A stretch of 64,000 nt of DNA from Elmis aenea (taxonomy: Eukaryota; Arthropoda; Insecta; Coleoptera; Elmidae). Shown piece by piece: positions 23,851 through 33,859 of this stretch. Numbering within the stretch: position 1 is the first letter of the stretch; each line of letters opens with the position of its first letter. Location of the stretch: NCBI GenBank assembly GCA_947652605.1, contig OX393578.1, forward strand, positions 54,071,415 to 54,135,414, in the 5' to 3' direction. The translations under genes and the position numbers were made by a program. The notes under the pieces are model-generated. The model had not been told where the DNA came from, ran no database searches, and was given only the letters and a program-made list of their open reading frames with translations.

Positions 23851-24314
23851 TTAAGTAGGTCCATGTCCTGGGCCCCCCCACATTTAAATTGTAACTTTTT
23901 TTTTAATGTAGAAGGTTGTGCTAGCCTTGTGCTGGCGTGCTTTGTTAAAATTTTTGATTGTGCTGGTTTCGTTAGGCTACAAATTCAATTTTAATTTGGG
24001 GGGGCTGTGGACATGATAGCCCCCCCACCACGTAATTTAAACATTTATTTTAGACAGAAATGTTGTGCTAGCCTTGTGCTGGCGTGCTTTGTTAAAAATT
24101 TTGATTGTGCTGGTTCCGTTAGGCTACAAATTCAATTTTAATTTGGAGGGGCTGTAGACATGATAGCCCCCCCACCACGTAATTTAAACATTTTTTTTAG
24201 ACAGATGTGTTGTGCTAGCCTTGTGCTGGCGTGTGCTGTTATAATTTTTGATTGTGCTGTTTCGTTACGGTACGATTATGGTTTAAAATCTGAGGGGCTC
24301 TAGACATGATTAGA

Positions 24315-24585
24315 TTTGCTTTTGTATAGGTACATTGAACCATTATTGTTATCTCTGAAAAGGGTGACTTCTAAAAAGTTTATTGAATAATATGTTTCTG
24401 TCTCACAGGTAAATTAAATTTTTGGATGGTAACTGTTGAATAAGTTTAAAATGTGATTGAGTTTGGATTTTGGAACGCCTAAAATTAAATCGTCTACATA
24501 TTTCTTTTAAAAAGGGATGTTATCAGATATTTTTGGCATTATTGTTTTTAATAAATCGTCTAATATTATTTCTGCAATAATAGGC
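24315..24585 (-). pseudogene. Penelope-like reverse transcriptase fragment (left arm)
   Basis: This is the inverted copy of the fragment at 25471-25740, read on the minus strand, with the same YVDD region near 24490 and the same in-frame stops. A G run at about 24585-24595 corresponds to the C run on the other side. Shared stops show that the two arms descend from one already defective sequence. Confidence 0.7.
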
Positions 24586-24690
24586 GGGGGGGGGGCATTT
24601 GTAAGAAATATTTTAAAGTGCTGTGTTGTAACAATGTTTGTCCTATAATTTTCGTCTATGTAAAACAATTTTATGTATTTTAAATGTTAA

Positions 24691-25130
24691 GTTTTGGACA
24701 CCGTGTAAGTAATGCATCGATTGCAAGAATTCCAGGATGTACTCCAAGGTTTCTTCTACGCATGGTCTAAATTTAAGCGTTTTTTCTTTAAAATTGGCGG
24801 GGTTACATAATATCAAGCATCACGATGAAAATCTAAGAATTTTCAAAAAAGTCCAAAAATTTTAAAAATGACTGCACTTAGGTATAGGGAATGCTAATAA
24901 AAGTCCCTCTAAAATAACGTTTTACATCCAAATACGCTAAAAAATAGACCATTGTAATTGAAATAAGAAAGTAGACGTCAACTTCTGGTGATTTCGGAAG
25001 TGTCGCCATCTTGAGAATAGTTTCAATAAACAGACCAGATGCCATTATGGTCATAACCAAAATTTCAGATCCATACCCTTTTTCATTCTTCATATATTTT
25101 TAAGTACCGGTCTCAATTAATCACCCTGTA
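24691..25130 (-). repeat. Dispersed repeat X, copy 1
   Basis: Read on the minus strand it starts TACAGGGTGATTAATTG and includes ATTTTGGTTATGACCATAAT, AAGATGGCGACACTTCCG and CAATCGATGCATTACTTACA. The second copy is at 28278-28672 in the opposite orientation. It lies inside the loop of the foldback element, only a few bases from the left arm. The open frame on it (24878-25093) is interrupted in the second copy, so coding is unlikely. Confidence 0.6.
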
Positions 25131-25470
25131 TAGTGTATATTGTAACAGTCAAAGAACATTCTTTAATACTTACAAGTATAGTTAAAATTTAAAATTGTAC
25201 ATCTGTGATGAAAAATCAGCAAAAAGTCTTTATAATAAAATTTAAAAAAACACGTGCTTGTACTTTACAGTATTATTTAATTGATGAGTGGGATATGTAC
25301 CTTATTTTGATTTATGTCATTAATAATTTTAATTGAAACTGTTATAAATTTTTTTAGTGCCATAGACACATTTAAAATACATAAAATTGTTTTACATAGA
25401 CGAAAATTATAGGACAAACATTGTTACAACACAGCACTTTAAAATATTTCTTACAAATGCCCCCCCCCCC

Positions 25471-25740
25471 CCTATTATTGCAGAAATAATATTAGACGAT
25501 TTATTAAAAACAATAATGCCAAAAATATCTGATAACATCCCTTTTTAAAAGAAATATGTAGACGATTTAATTTTAGGCGTTCCAAAATCCAAACTCAATC
25601 ACATTTTAAACTTATTCAACAGTTACCATCCAAAAATTTAATTTACCTGTGAGACAGAAACATATTATTCAATAAACTTTTTAGAAGTCACCCTTTTCAG
25701 AGATAACAATAATGGTTCAATGTATACAAAAGCAAATCTA
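25471..25740 (+). pseudogene. Penelope-like reverse transcriptase fragment (right arm)
   Basis: The plus frame reads PIIAEIILDDLLKTIMPK, then a stop, KKYVDDLILGVPKS with the catalytic YVDD at 25555-25566, then LNLFNSYHPKI, a stop, and NFLEVTLFRDNN with MYTK. PIIAEI, YVDD, FNSxHP and FLDVT-like blocks in this order characterise Penelope RTs. A C run at 25460-25472 replaces the expected GSPLSP region. The fragment ends before the GIY-YIG endonuclease. Confidence 0.75.
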
Positions 25741-26259
25741 ATCATGTCTAGAGCCCCTCAGATTTTAAACCAAAATCGTACCGTAACGAAACAGCACAAT
25801 CAAAAATTTTAACAGCACACGCCAGCACAAGGCTAGCACAACACATCTGTCTAAAAAAAATGTTTAAATAACGTGGTGGGGGGGGGGCTATCATGTCTAC
25901 AGCCCCTCCAAATTAAAATTGAATTTGTAGCCTAACGGAACCAGCACAATCAAAATTTTTAACAAAGCACGCCAGCACAAGGCTAGCACAACATTTCTGT
26001 CTAAAAAAAATGTTTAAATTACGTGGTGGGGGGGCTATCATGTCCACAGCCCCCCCAAATTGAAATTGAATTTGTAGCCTAACTAAACCAGCACAATCAA
26101 AAATTTTAACAAAGCACGCCAGCACAAGGCTAGCACAACCTTCTACATTTAAAAAAAAGTTACAATTTAAATGTGGGGGGGGGCCCAGGACATGGACCTG
26201 TTTTAAGTCGGTACATGAAAAATAGAATGTATTGTTATTCTTTTTCAATATGACGATTT

Positions 26260-26825
26260 AATATAGTTGTTGGAAAAGTGAAAAGGAAATATGAGAATAA
26301 AATATGTTCCATACATACATAGTTCATCCTGCTTAAAAATTTCAATTTGGTTTAGTAATAGTATCAGAATTGTAATATATTTACAAATCCAAGTTTTACT
26401 GCCTGTATTGCTTTTTAGTTGCATATCGTATTTCATTTGAATACAACGGCCACAGGTTTTGTATAATGCAATATGTGGTTTTACTGAATCATTGGATTGT
26501 ACTAATAAAATTCCAAACGCTAAACGCTAACTGCATTTTAATACTAAACCGTTCAGAAGTCAGCATAAAATGCAATAATTCGATACGAGATAGATTTGTT
26601 TCGATCGTTAAAGTTACAGCTGTAAATGAACGAAATTTAATGTCACTATAAAACGAAGTATAAATAACAGAGAATGGGTTTAGAAGTGTTATATTGTACT
26701 TTAACTGTCTATGTCGGTACGTATTGAGTTAACTCAAGATTTTCTCGTCAATTTATTATTTTACTGGAAGGAAAATCATCCTAAACATTTTTATTTGAAA
26801 GCGTAAACAGATAGTAATTATTGAA
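26260..26825. other. No recognised feature
   Basis: AT-rich spacer between the foldback element and the polypyrimidine tract. Short open frames on both strands have no recognisable domains. Confidence 0.5.
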
Positions 26826-26854
26826 CACATGGGATTAATAGTTTTCGGCCTAGT

Positions 26855-27160
26855 TTATCTTCTTCCTCCAACTTCTTTTTCTTTTTTCTACTTCTTCTCC
26901 CTCTTCCTCTTCCCTGTTCCTGTTCCTGTTGCTCTTTCTCTTCCTCTTTCTCTTGCTCCTGCTCTTGCTCTTGCTCTTGCTCCTGCTCCTGCTCCTGCTC
27001 CTCCCCTCCTCCTCCCCCTCCCCGTCCCCGCCCCCCTCCTCCTCCTCCCCCTCCTCCTCCTCTTTCTCTTCCTCTTCCTCTTCCTCTTCCTCTTCCTCTT
27101 CCTCTTCCTCTTCCTCTTCCACTTCCTCTTCCTCTTTCTCTTCTTCTTCTTCTTCTTTAT

Positions 27161-27191
<31 letters not shown>

Positions 27192-27192
27192 A
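26855..27192. repeat. Polypyrimidine microsatellite tract
   Basis: About 340 bp of almost pure C/T on the plus strand, made of runs of CTTCCT, CTGCTC, CTCCTC and finally CTT units. The long open frames across it (poly-Ser, poly-Leu, poly-Glu) are artefacts of composition. It starts exactly where the minus-strand LINE 3' end finishes, so it is probably an expanded LINE tail. Confidence 0.9.
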
Positions 27193-27475
27193 GTGGGTCC
27201 TTTTATACCTTTCAGTGTTGAGTTATGTTTCCCTAGTTCTCGATTATGTTTCTTCATCCCCGTCTATCATTGACTAACCGTGTCACATCTCTCCAGTCAA
27301 CTCTTTTTTCTTCTAGCCTATGCCTCACTTCGTTTTTACAATTTCTTCTTAGTCTTTTTCTACTTCTTTTATCCTCAAACTTCGTATTCCATCCCATTTT
27401 TGCGTACCTATTTTCCGGCATGCGTTGTAGATGTCCCAGCCATCTTATATGGTTGGTCTTCCTCTTTTTCTTTGT
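27193..27475 (-). pseudogene. RTE-like LINE 3' end
   Basis: On the minus strand the translation gives a degenerate WAGHIYNACRK (like the WLGH block), then KRVDWRDVTRLVNDRRG, and ends GKHNSTLKGIKGPT with a stop followed by (AAG)n. The same ending, with a different residue series but identical layout, closes the LINE at 42493. Only about 90 C-terminal residues remain. Confidence 0.65.
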
Positions 27476-27487
27476 CTTTCACTCCCA

Positions 27488-27560
27488 GACTTTTTTAATC
27501 CCAGTGGGCGGTACCGCCCCCTAGTGGGCGCTGAAGCCTTCTAGGGGGGCGATAGTGGGT
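27488..27560. repeat. hAT-like terminus fragment
   Basis: CAGTGGGCGGTACCGCCCCC followed by TAGTGGGCGCTGAAG and AGGGGGGCG resembles the ends of hAT elements. No opposite end or target duplication was found, so it is a solo fragment. Confidence 0.35.
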
Positions 27561-27568
27561 TTAGAAGA

Positions 27569-27850
27569 ATGGCTAAAATTCATCAACTATGCTATACATT
27601 GCTGCCTTATGCACTCTTTTCGCCAGACTTAGCCCCGTCGGACTTCAGTTTGTTTCCGAACATGGAAAAAAAGTACGCGTCGGTTTTTAAAGTGGTTGCT
27701 TTTGAGGATTTGAACGAGTCGGTCTATAAGGATGGCATAAAGGCTTTTGGATATAGTTGGAATAAATGTTTTAAGCTAGAAGAAGACTGTCGAAAATTTT
27801 TGGCCCAATGTTTTATTGTTTTTCTTTCTAGGCCAAAAACAATTCAACTT
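27569..27850 (+). pseudogene. Mariner transposase C-terminal fragment
   Basis: The frame gives LFSPDLAPSDFSLFPN, carrying the third catalytic Asp of mariner (SPDLAPSDF), then YKDGIKAFGYSWNKC, close to the YxDGIxxLxxRWxKC end of mariner transposases. No N-terminal part or termini are present. Confidence 0.7.
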
Positions 27851-28277
27851 TTTCTCGTATGTAGACATAAACACTTGTTTTAGAATTTGTTTTATACGAT
27901 GTCGATTGAAAAACGAAAGAAGTAAAACTTTACAACGGGGACAATAGCCTTTTTATCTTCTTAAATTAGCGAGTCGAATTGATGTTTCAAGTAAAGAATT
28001 GCTTTTCTTATTTTATTTCGAGTTGTACATCACTGGATACTAACATGTTGTTATCAAAAGCATTGGTAGAGCAATACTGGTCCACTGGAGATTGTTTAGT
28101 AGCTTTTCAACTACGACATTTATATTACTTTTAATTCGATTCAGTTGTGGAAAAAAAATGGCTTGGTATTATTAATAGTAGTAGAAGGACTCATGACTAA
28201 ATCAAATAAAAATTAATAAAATTATTAATAATTTTAGCTAATATTTAGCTTCATTATGAATATATATTTGAACAATA

Positions 28278-28672
28278 TACAGTGTGATTGTTTGAAAAAT
28301 ATATGAAGAATGAAAAAACATTTAGGTCTGACATTTTGGTTATGACCATAATGACATGTTCTGTTTAAAAAATATATTTTTAAGATGGCGACACTTCCGG
28401 AAATACCGGAAGTTGACATCTACTTTCTTATTTCAAATACAATGGTCTAGTTTTTATTGCATTTTAGGAGTAAACACGTTATTTTAGAGATACTTTTAAT
28501 ACCTAAGTGCAGTCGTTCTCTAGATCTTTTGTTTTCATCGTGATGCTTAATATTATCTACCAACCGCCAATTTTAAAGCGAAAACGCTCAAATTGAGAAT
28601 ATGCATAGAAAAAACTTTGGAGTTTATACTGGAATTTTTGCAATCGATGCATTACTTACAGGGTGTCCAAAA
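28278..28672 (+). repeat. Dispersed repeat X, copy 2
   Basis: It starts TACAGTGTGATT after TA (28276) and ends CATTACTTACAGGGTGTCC, matching 24691-25130 on the other strand along its length. It includes AAGATGGCGACACTTCCGG, followed by a short inverted word (CCGGAAATACCGG). Confidence 0.6.
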
Positions 28673-28674
28673 TT

Positions 28675-30005
28675 TTATTTCCTTTTAATGCAACTTTAGA
28701 CCACTAAAACTCGTTGTATATGCGTATAGCCTGCGGTTCGATAAAGGACACAAATAAATAATAAATATGTTTTTACAGTTTAATTTTCAGCAACCTTCAA
28801 ACATTAAATTTCCTATTTTTTTTTTTTAAATTGGAATATGTCAGTATAAAAAACAATACTAGGGATGGCCCATGAATACTAAAAAAAAAAAATGGCTTTT
28901 AAGAACCAAGCTTATGTAAATGTAACAAAAAATATTTGTGTAGTTCATATAAATTATATTCCGATATTTTCCACTCAATCATTTGTAAAGCATAAAGCTA
29001 GCCGTTGCGTTAAATTGATATGCACAGAAGTTTTTATTATCTTTCATTATAAAATTGTATTTACTGGAAATTGAATGTTTACCATCGTTGAAAGAAGTCC
29101 ATAAACAACGAAAATTAAAAAATGATGTTATCGTCGAGAAAATAAGAAAAATTATTGTAAATGAGACCTTGTAGATAAATTACTACCTTGAAGTTAATTG
29201 CAAGTAAATAACAAGAACACATTTGTAATAGTCTTTAAGAAATTGCTTCAGGTGGACTTGTACATAACTAAATTTAGATAACTCTGATTAACTACATCGC
29301 TATGACGTGTGCAACAAATGTTCAATTATGCTGTTTTTTTTGTACAAGTTTTTTTTTACCTAATAGGTGACATAGTTACACATAAAACAAAACGTTTAGG
29401 TGATACAATTTGTTTAATTAACAATAAACCTATCAAATAGTATATCACTTGCGTTGTCGGACGTAGCCTGCCAGGGGCCCCCGAAAAAAAGGGAACCAGC
29501 TCCACATAGGATTTTTTTAAATTTATATTTTAACATAACTTTTTCTGAGATTAACCACAAATTAGTTAAGAGGGTTAAGGTCCCACAAGTCCCTACCTGT
29601 GATTATTCGTAAGGCAAAGAAGTTTTTTTATTATTGGTTCTTTAAGTGGTTTAGAATAATATTTAAAAAAAAAGTATATACCTACTCCTGTAACTTTATA
29701 TAACACAGTGATTCTTTTTATCTGGAGGGAAGGGGCGTAAAAAAGAAGAGGGAAAACTATTTATTTAAATAACAAAAGTCACCAATGTGAAAGGGCATGT
29801 CTTTTTCGAAACACCTTTTTTGCTACCAGTGTGAAACAGAAGACGGATTTTAACAGATCGAGGACCTTTATTTTTTAATCATCACTAGGGTTTTTCTTCG
29901 CGATCCTGTTTAATTTATTGTTTATAATCCCAGGATTTACTTTTTGGCCCGGAAAATCCTGGGATATTTACCTAAAAAATGATATTAACGTTTATTTTTT
30001 GTTAA
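28675..30005. other. No recognised feature
   Basis: AT-rich with poly-A/T runs. A possible hAT-like end (CAGGGGCCCCCG) sits at about 29472 without a partner. The open frame 28892-29074 has no known domain. Confidence 0.45.
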
Positions 30006-30011
30006 GATCTA

Positions 30012-31008
30012 CACTACAGAGTCAGTCAAAAAGTCTGCAACAAATGGAACAGTTTATTTATTATCGATTTCTCAGAAAATTTTATTCCTAATAAAAGTTT
30101 GAATACGGCCTAGAACTAATAATAAGATAAAAAAATTTTAAAAAAAATTATAGCACACTAGCTTTTAGCGATTTTAGATATATTCGCAGAAGAAAAGTGC
30201 CCTTATTTTAACAGGTACAAAAAAAGTAAATATGTACAAATGTTTGTTTTTTAGTAATTTTAACATTCAAAAAGTATGCAACAAATGGAAAAGTTTTTTA
30301 TTATCGATTTCTCAGAAAACTTTATAGGTGATAAAAGTTGGTGAATGGCCTCAAACTAATTTTAGGATAAAAAAAATTCAATAAAATCCATAGCTCTTTA
30401 GATTATAACGATTTTAGAATTATTTGCAAAAGTAAAGTGCCCTCATTTTAACAGCTAAAAAAAAAATAACAAGGAAAAGTTGTTAGGAATTTAAAAATAT
30501 GACCTACTATGATATTTGACGTTCAATTACCAACTTTAACTTTCAAAAAGTCACTAAAATTTAATGTCATATGATTTTTTATTAAACTGTTTTCATTTTA
30601 AAATTAGTCTTGGGTCATGCACAAACTTTTATGAACAATATAATTTTTTGGAAAACGATAATAAAAAACTTTTTAATTTTTGCAAAAATTTTCAATGTTA
30701 AAATACTAAAAAATAAAAATTGGAAATATACCAATAAAATTTTGTAAAGAGTATTAATTTGTAATTCTATTCATTTTTTTTTATGAACGTTTTTTGTACA
30801 TGTTAAAATAAGAGCACTTTACTCATGTAATTATTACCCAAATCGCTAAATTCTAGTGTATGGATTTTATTGAAATTTTTTTAATATTAAAATTAGTTTT
30901 GGGCCAAGCAACAACTTTTATAAAGAATAAAATTTAAAGAGAAATCGATAATAAAAAAAAAATACTTCTATTTCATTTGTTGCATAGTTTTTGAATGACT
31001 CTGTATAT
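30012..31008. repeat. Palindromic repeat with duplicated arms
   Basis: The ends are TACAGAGTCAGTCAAAAAGT and its reverse complement (TTTTTGAATGACTCTGTA). The arm unit, with GTCTGCAACAAATGGAA, ATTATCGATTTCTCAGAAAA and AAGTGCCC..ATTTTAACAG, is present twice directly (30020 and about 30262) and again inverted on the right side. Related copies lie at 3086-3962 and, partly, 14403. It is non-coding, and the transposase class is unknown. Confidence 0.65.
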
Positions 31009-31009
31009 A

Positions 31010-32030
31010 ATATTATTATAACAGATTTATTTAAAATGTCTTTACTAACATTTAACTATGAAAAAGCTTCATGCCTATTTTAGAATAGTTTTTCTGCTTG
31101 ATAATAAAAAATTTTGTACATCCACAGCATATGTAATAAGCCCCGTCTCCATGATAAAATTTATATTATCCAAATACGGTTACAGTTCTATTTTTGTGTA
31201 CCCTGGTAACGCAAATAGCGTATCTTTGCTGCTAGATGCTCTCAAGACGATTCCACCCACATGATTGAGTTTGAGAGAGCATTTTATGCAGCAAGAATTT
31301 CTATTAATAAATATAGAACGAAACTAAATGACCGAAGGATAGCTCACATTAGTTTTTTTAAAACACTTTACGAAAATTCATTGTAACATTTATGATATTG
31401 GGTTCACTAAAATTAAATTTCTATATAAAGATTATATTTGTTTAAGGTTTAAAAGGCCTGACAAACACTCATGTAAGAGGTTTTCGTAGAAGCCTATTAA
31501 TGAATTAAAAACATTAAAAAATACTCCTAATAAATTGGAATATGAAAATTTGTAGCATGCTTATTTTAAAGAAATCGATATATTTTCTAATGTACCAGAA
31601 CTCATAGAGATAAATGTAATATAAGAGGTTTTCGTAGTAGACTTTATTTAATAAACAATTAAACTCATAAAAACTTTCAAATCGTATATGTACCTATTAG
31701 AAAGTAAGATGAGAATTTTTTGAATTTCCATCATCAAAAAATTTCTTTTAACTGATATACACATGTGACCCAATAGGTTTATTTTTACAAGTAATGCAGT
31801 TAAACTTTGAACAGAGGCTTAATTAGTATTTTTCTTGAAAAACAACAAGCCCTTCTAAAACCCTTCAGCACCTGATGTGTTTATTTTTACAACTAATTGA
31901 GTTATACTTTACACAAGAGGTTTTGGCTTCATGTGTTTGTTAAACAATAAAACCATCACATCGAAAGAGTTTTCAGTCGAAAGGAAAAGAAAAGTTACTT
32001 AGAATGTTCAATTAACTAGACTTAATTTAG
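31010..32030. other. No recognised gene; scattered short repeats
   Basis: An open frame at 31058-31264 has no known domain. Phrases such as GAGGTTTTCGTAG (about 31478 and 31626) and TTTATTTTTACAA (31779 and 31880) recur, suggesting a decayed repeat. Confidence 0.4.
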
Positions 32031-33044
32031 ATTTTTTGGTTGGTATAATTTTTTTGGTGTATTCTTTTAGAGCATTTTTAGCACTTTCCAACGGTCTAGA
32101 CTTTTAGTAGGGTTGTACTGTGAATTGTTTGTAAGAAATGCAAAAAACTAGTTTGAGCTAGTAGGCCATTTAATCAAAACTTCTGTTAAAAAAAATGGTT
32201 TTTCATTATCAAGAAACCTTCAAAACACTTGCTTAACTGAGAAGACGATGCCAGTTATGCATAGACAACAATGGCTCACAGTTTGAGCAATTTCTTTGGT
32301 CCTGTTTTGTTATCGTTGTGGTATAATATCCAATAGCAGTGTCCTCATTAGTAATAGTCATTCAGGTTTGACTGACTTACAGTTAAGCAAGTATTTTTAA
32401 GGCTGCTTCATTATGAGTAATTTTTTTTTAAAACAGGTTTGCATTAAATTGCCTTAAATAGAGTAGGGTAACTGCTACAGTTATTGGCCTTAGTGTAGTT
32501 ATTGGCATAGTCTGCATTTAATCGAATATAATAAGAATTCTAAATAAATTTAGGGGATTCTGTTTATTGGTTTGCAAACTTTAATCAATTTTGTTTAAAA
32601 CTAGTAACTTATTTTGTAATAGTGTTGGTAACAAAAATGAAAAATCATATTTATCTAGAGCACGTTGCAGTCACAAGTAAGAAAGGGCGCGGTGAACGTG
32701 AACACCTTAAGGAGAGTGTCAATTTTGAATAGCGTATTTTATTATCAATTATTGGTTGGCAAAATAATATTACAAACTCTATAACCTTATTACACTATAA
32801 AGTGACAAAAATACATAATTATGTGGCTACAGTTGCAATAATTGATTTATTTAAAGGGCGGCTAACAATTGGATCATAAAAATCTGAAAAACTATAGTTA
32901 TTGGCATAGGCGGCCAATAACTAGTACACCTGAATTCTGCCTAGATTCAGTTATTAACCGTGGCCAATAACTAAAGTATTGTATGCCAATAACTATACAC
33001 AGTGTAAAATTTACCGGCAAATTTAAATTGTAAATTTCCTGAAA

Positions 33045-33420
33045 ATGCCAAAAGTAAAACGAAGTTGTGTTTATAAAAAAAAATACAATAAGAACGATAT
33101 TGAATAAGCTGTAAAAATGAATATCTAAACGAGAAGCTTCGAAGATGTATAATGTTCCTAGAGCCACATCGCAGTTACGCCTTTGCGAAAAATTTGTTAA
33201 AGAACGCCATAGTCCTTCAGTACTGACTCATTCCAAAGAAGCTATAATTGTGGCTTGGCTAGAAGAAAGCAAAAAAAAAAGGTTTTTCCAAACGATTTGA
33301 CGATATTAAGCTATCCGTTAAAAAGTTTCTAGAGGATTCTAAAAGAGAAACCTTGTTCAAAACCAATACACCTGGAAAAGGATGGTTTAAGTAGTTTAAG
33401 TCATTCTTGTCGCGGCATCC
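33045..33420 (+). pseudogene. HTH region of pogo-like transposase (copy 2)
   Basis: ATG 33045 starts MPKVKRSCVYKKKYNKNDIE, then a stop. A two-base deletion relative to copy 1 shifts the psq helix (33115-33180). Further on, the frames give TNTPGKGWFK and SFLSRHP, the CENP-B-type second HTH (GxxWxxxFxxRHP). Both DNA-binding subdomains are therefore recognisable, though the frame is broken in several places. Confidence 0.6.
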
Positions 33421-33502
33421 GCCCATAGCAATAAGATAAGAAAAGAATAAAAAGCAAAAATTACTTAAACAAAAATCAAATAAAGTTCAAATAGTATCAA
33501 AT

Positions 33503-33859
33503 GTGCTAATAAGTGATAATTTAAAATTGCCAATAACTAAATTAAGTGATAATAGTAAAAATATTAAAGTAATCAAAGAAACGAAGAGAGAAGTTCATGT
33601 CAAAGATTTATTTAAAAATTTTGATATTGACCAAGAGATTGAGGAACAACCTAATGAAAACAATATTCAAAACGAATTTTTAAATAACAAAGTTGTCTTT
33701 GGTATATGTTTTACTTGTTGCTACATTATTAATAGCAACAATTTTGGAATAAAATGTAACACATGTTGCAGAAATTATCTTTTGAGATGTATATTAAAAT
33801 ACAAAACAAATTCGGATAAAGTATTCACATGTAAAACATGTCAATCAAAGACTGTGTAA
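33503..33859 (+). CDS. C-terminal PHD-like zinc finger of pogo-like element (open frame)
   Basis: The 118-codon open frame joins an acidic/Lys-rich linker (VHVKDLFKNFDIDQEIEE) to CFTCCYIINSN, GIKCNTCCRNYLLRC and FTCKTC. The spacing C-x2-C / C-x2-C-x4-L-x2-C / C-x2-C is that of a PHD finger (C4HC3) with the His replaced by Leu. This finger often closes pogo-like transposases of insects. The frame has no convincing start of its own. It may have been spliced or fused to the HTH part in the parent element. Confidence 0.5.
   Translation: MLISDNLKLPITKLSDNSKNIKVIKETKREVHVKDLFKNFDIDQEIEEQPNENNIQNEFLNNKVVFGICFTCCYIINSNNFGIKCNTCCRNYLLRCILKYKTNSDKVFTCKTCQSKTV

Larger units (their letters stand above)
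23857..26199. mobile_element. Long foldback element with Penelope RT fragments and 147-bp tandem repeats
   Basis: Two arms of about 830 bp (23857-24686 and 25369-26199) are inverted copies. The outer ends read AGGTCCATGTCC. The unit is flanked by GTTTTAAGT at 23848-23856 and 26200-26208, a 9-bp target duplication. Each arm has three tandem units of about 147-150 bp, marked by GCCAGCACAAGGCTAGCAC (25821, 25971 and 26118 in the right arm), and a segment coding for Penelope-type reverse transcriptase. Long repeats with internal tandem units and a 9-bp duplication recall Drosophila foldback elements. The RT content suggests a Penelope origin instead. Confidence 0.7.

Noticed and set aside
24878..25093. 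71-codon minus-strand frame as a membrane protein
   Set aside because: It lies in repeat X and is broken by a stop in the second copy at 28278-28672.
26829..27221. Long open frames of poly-Leu, poly-Ser and poly-Glu
   Set aside because: They are reading frames through a polypyrimidine microsatellite and are open only because of composition.
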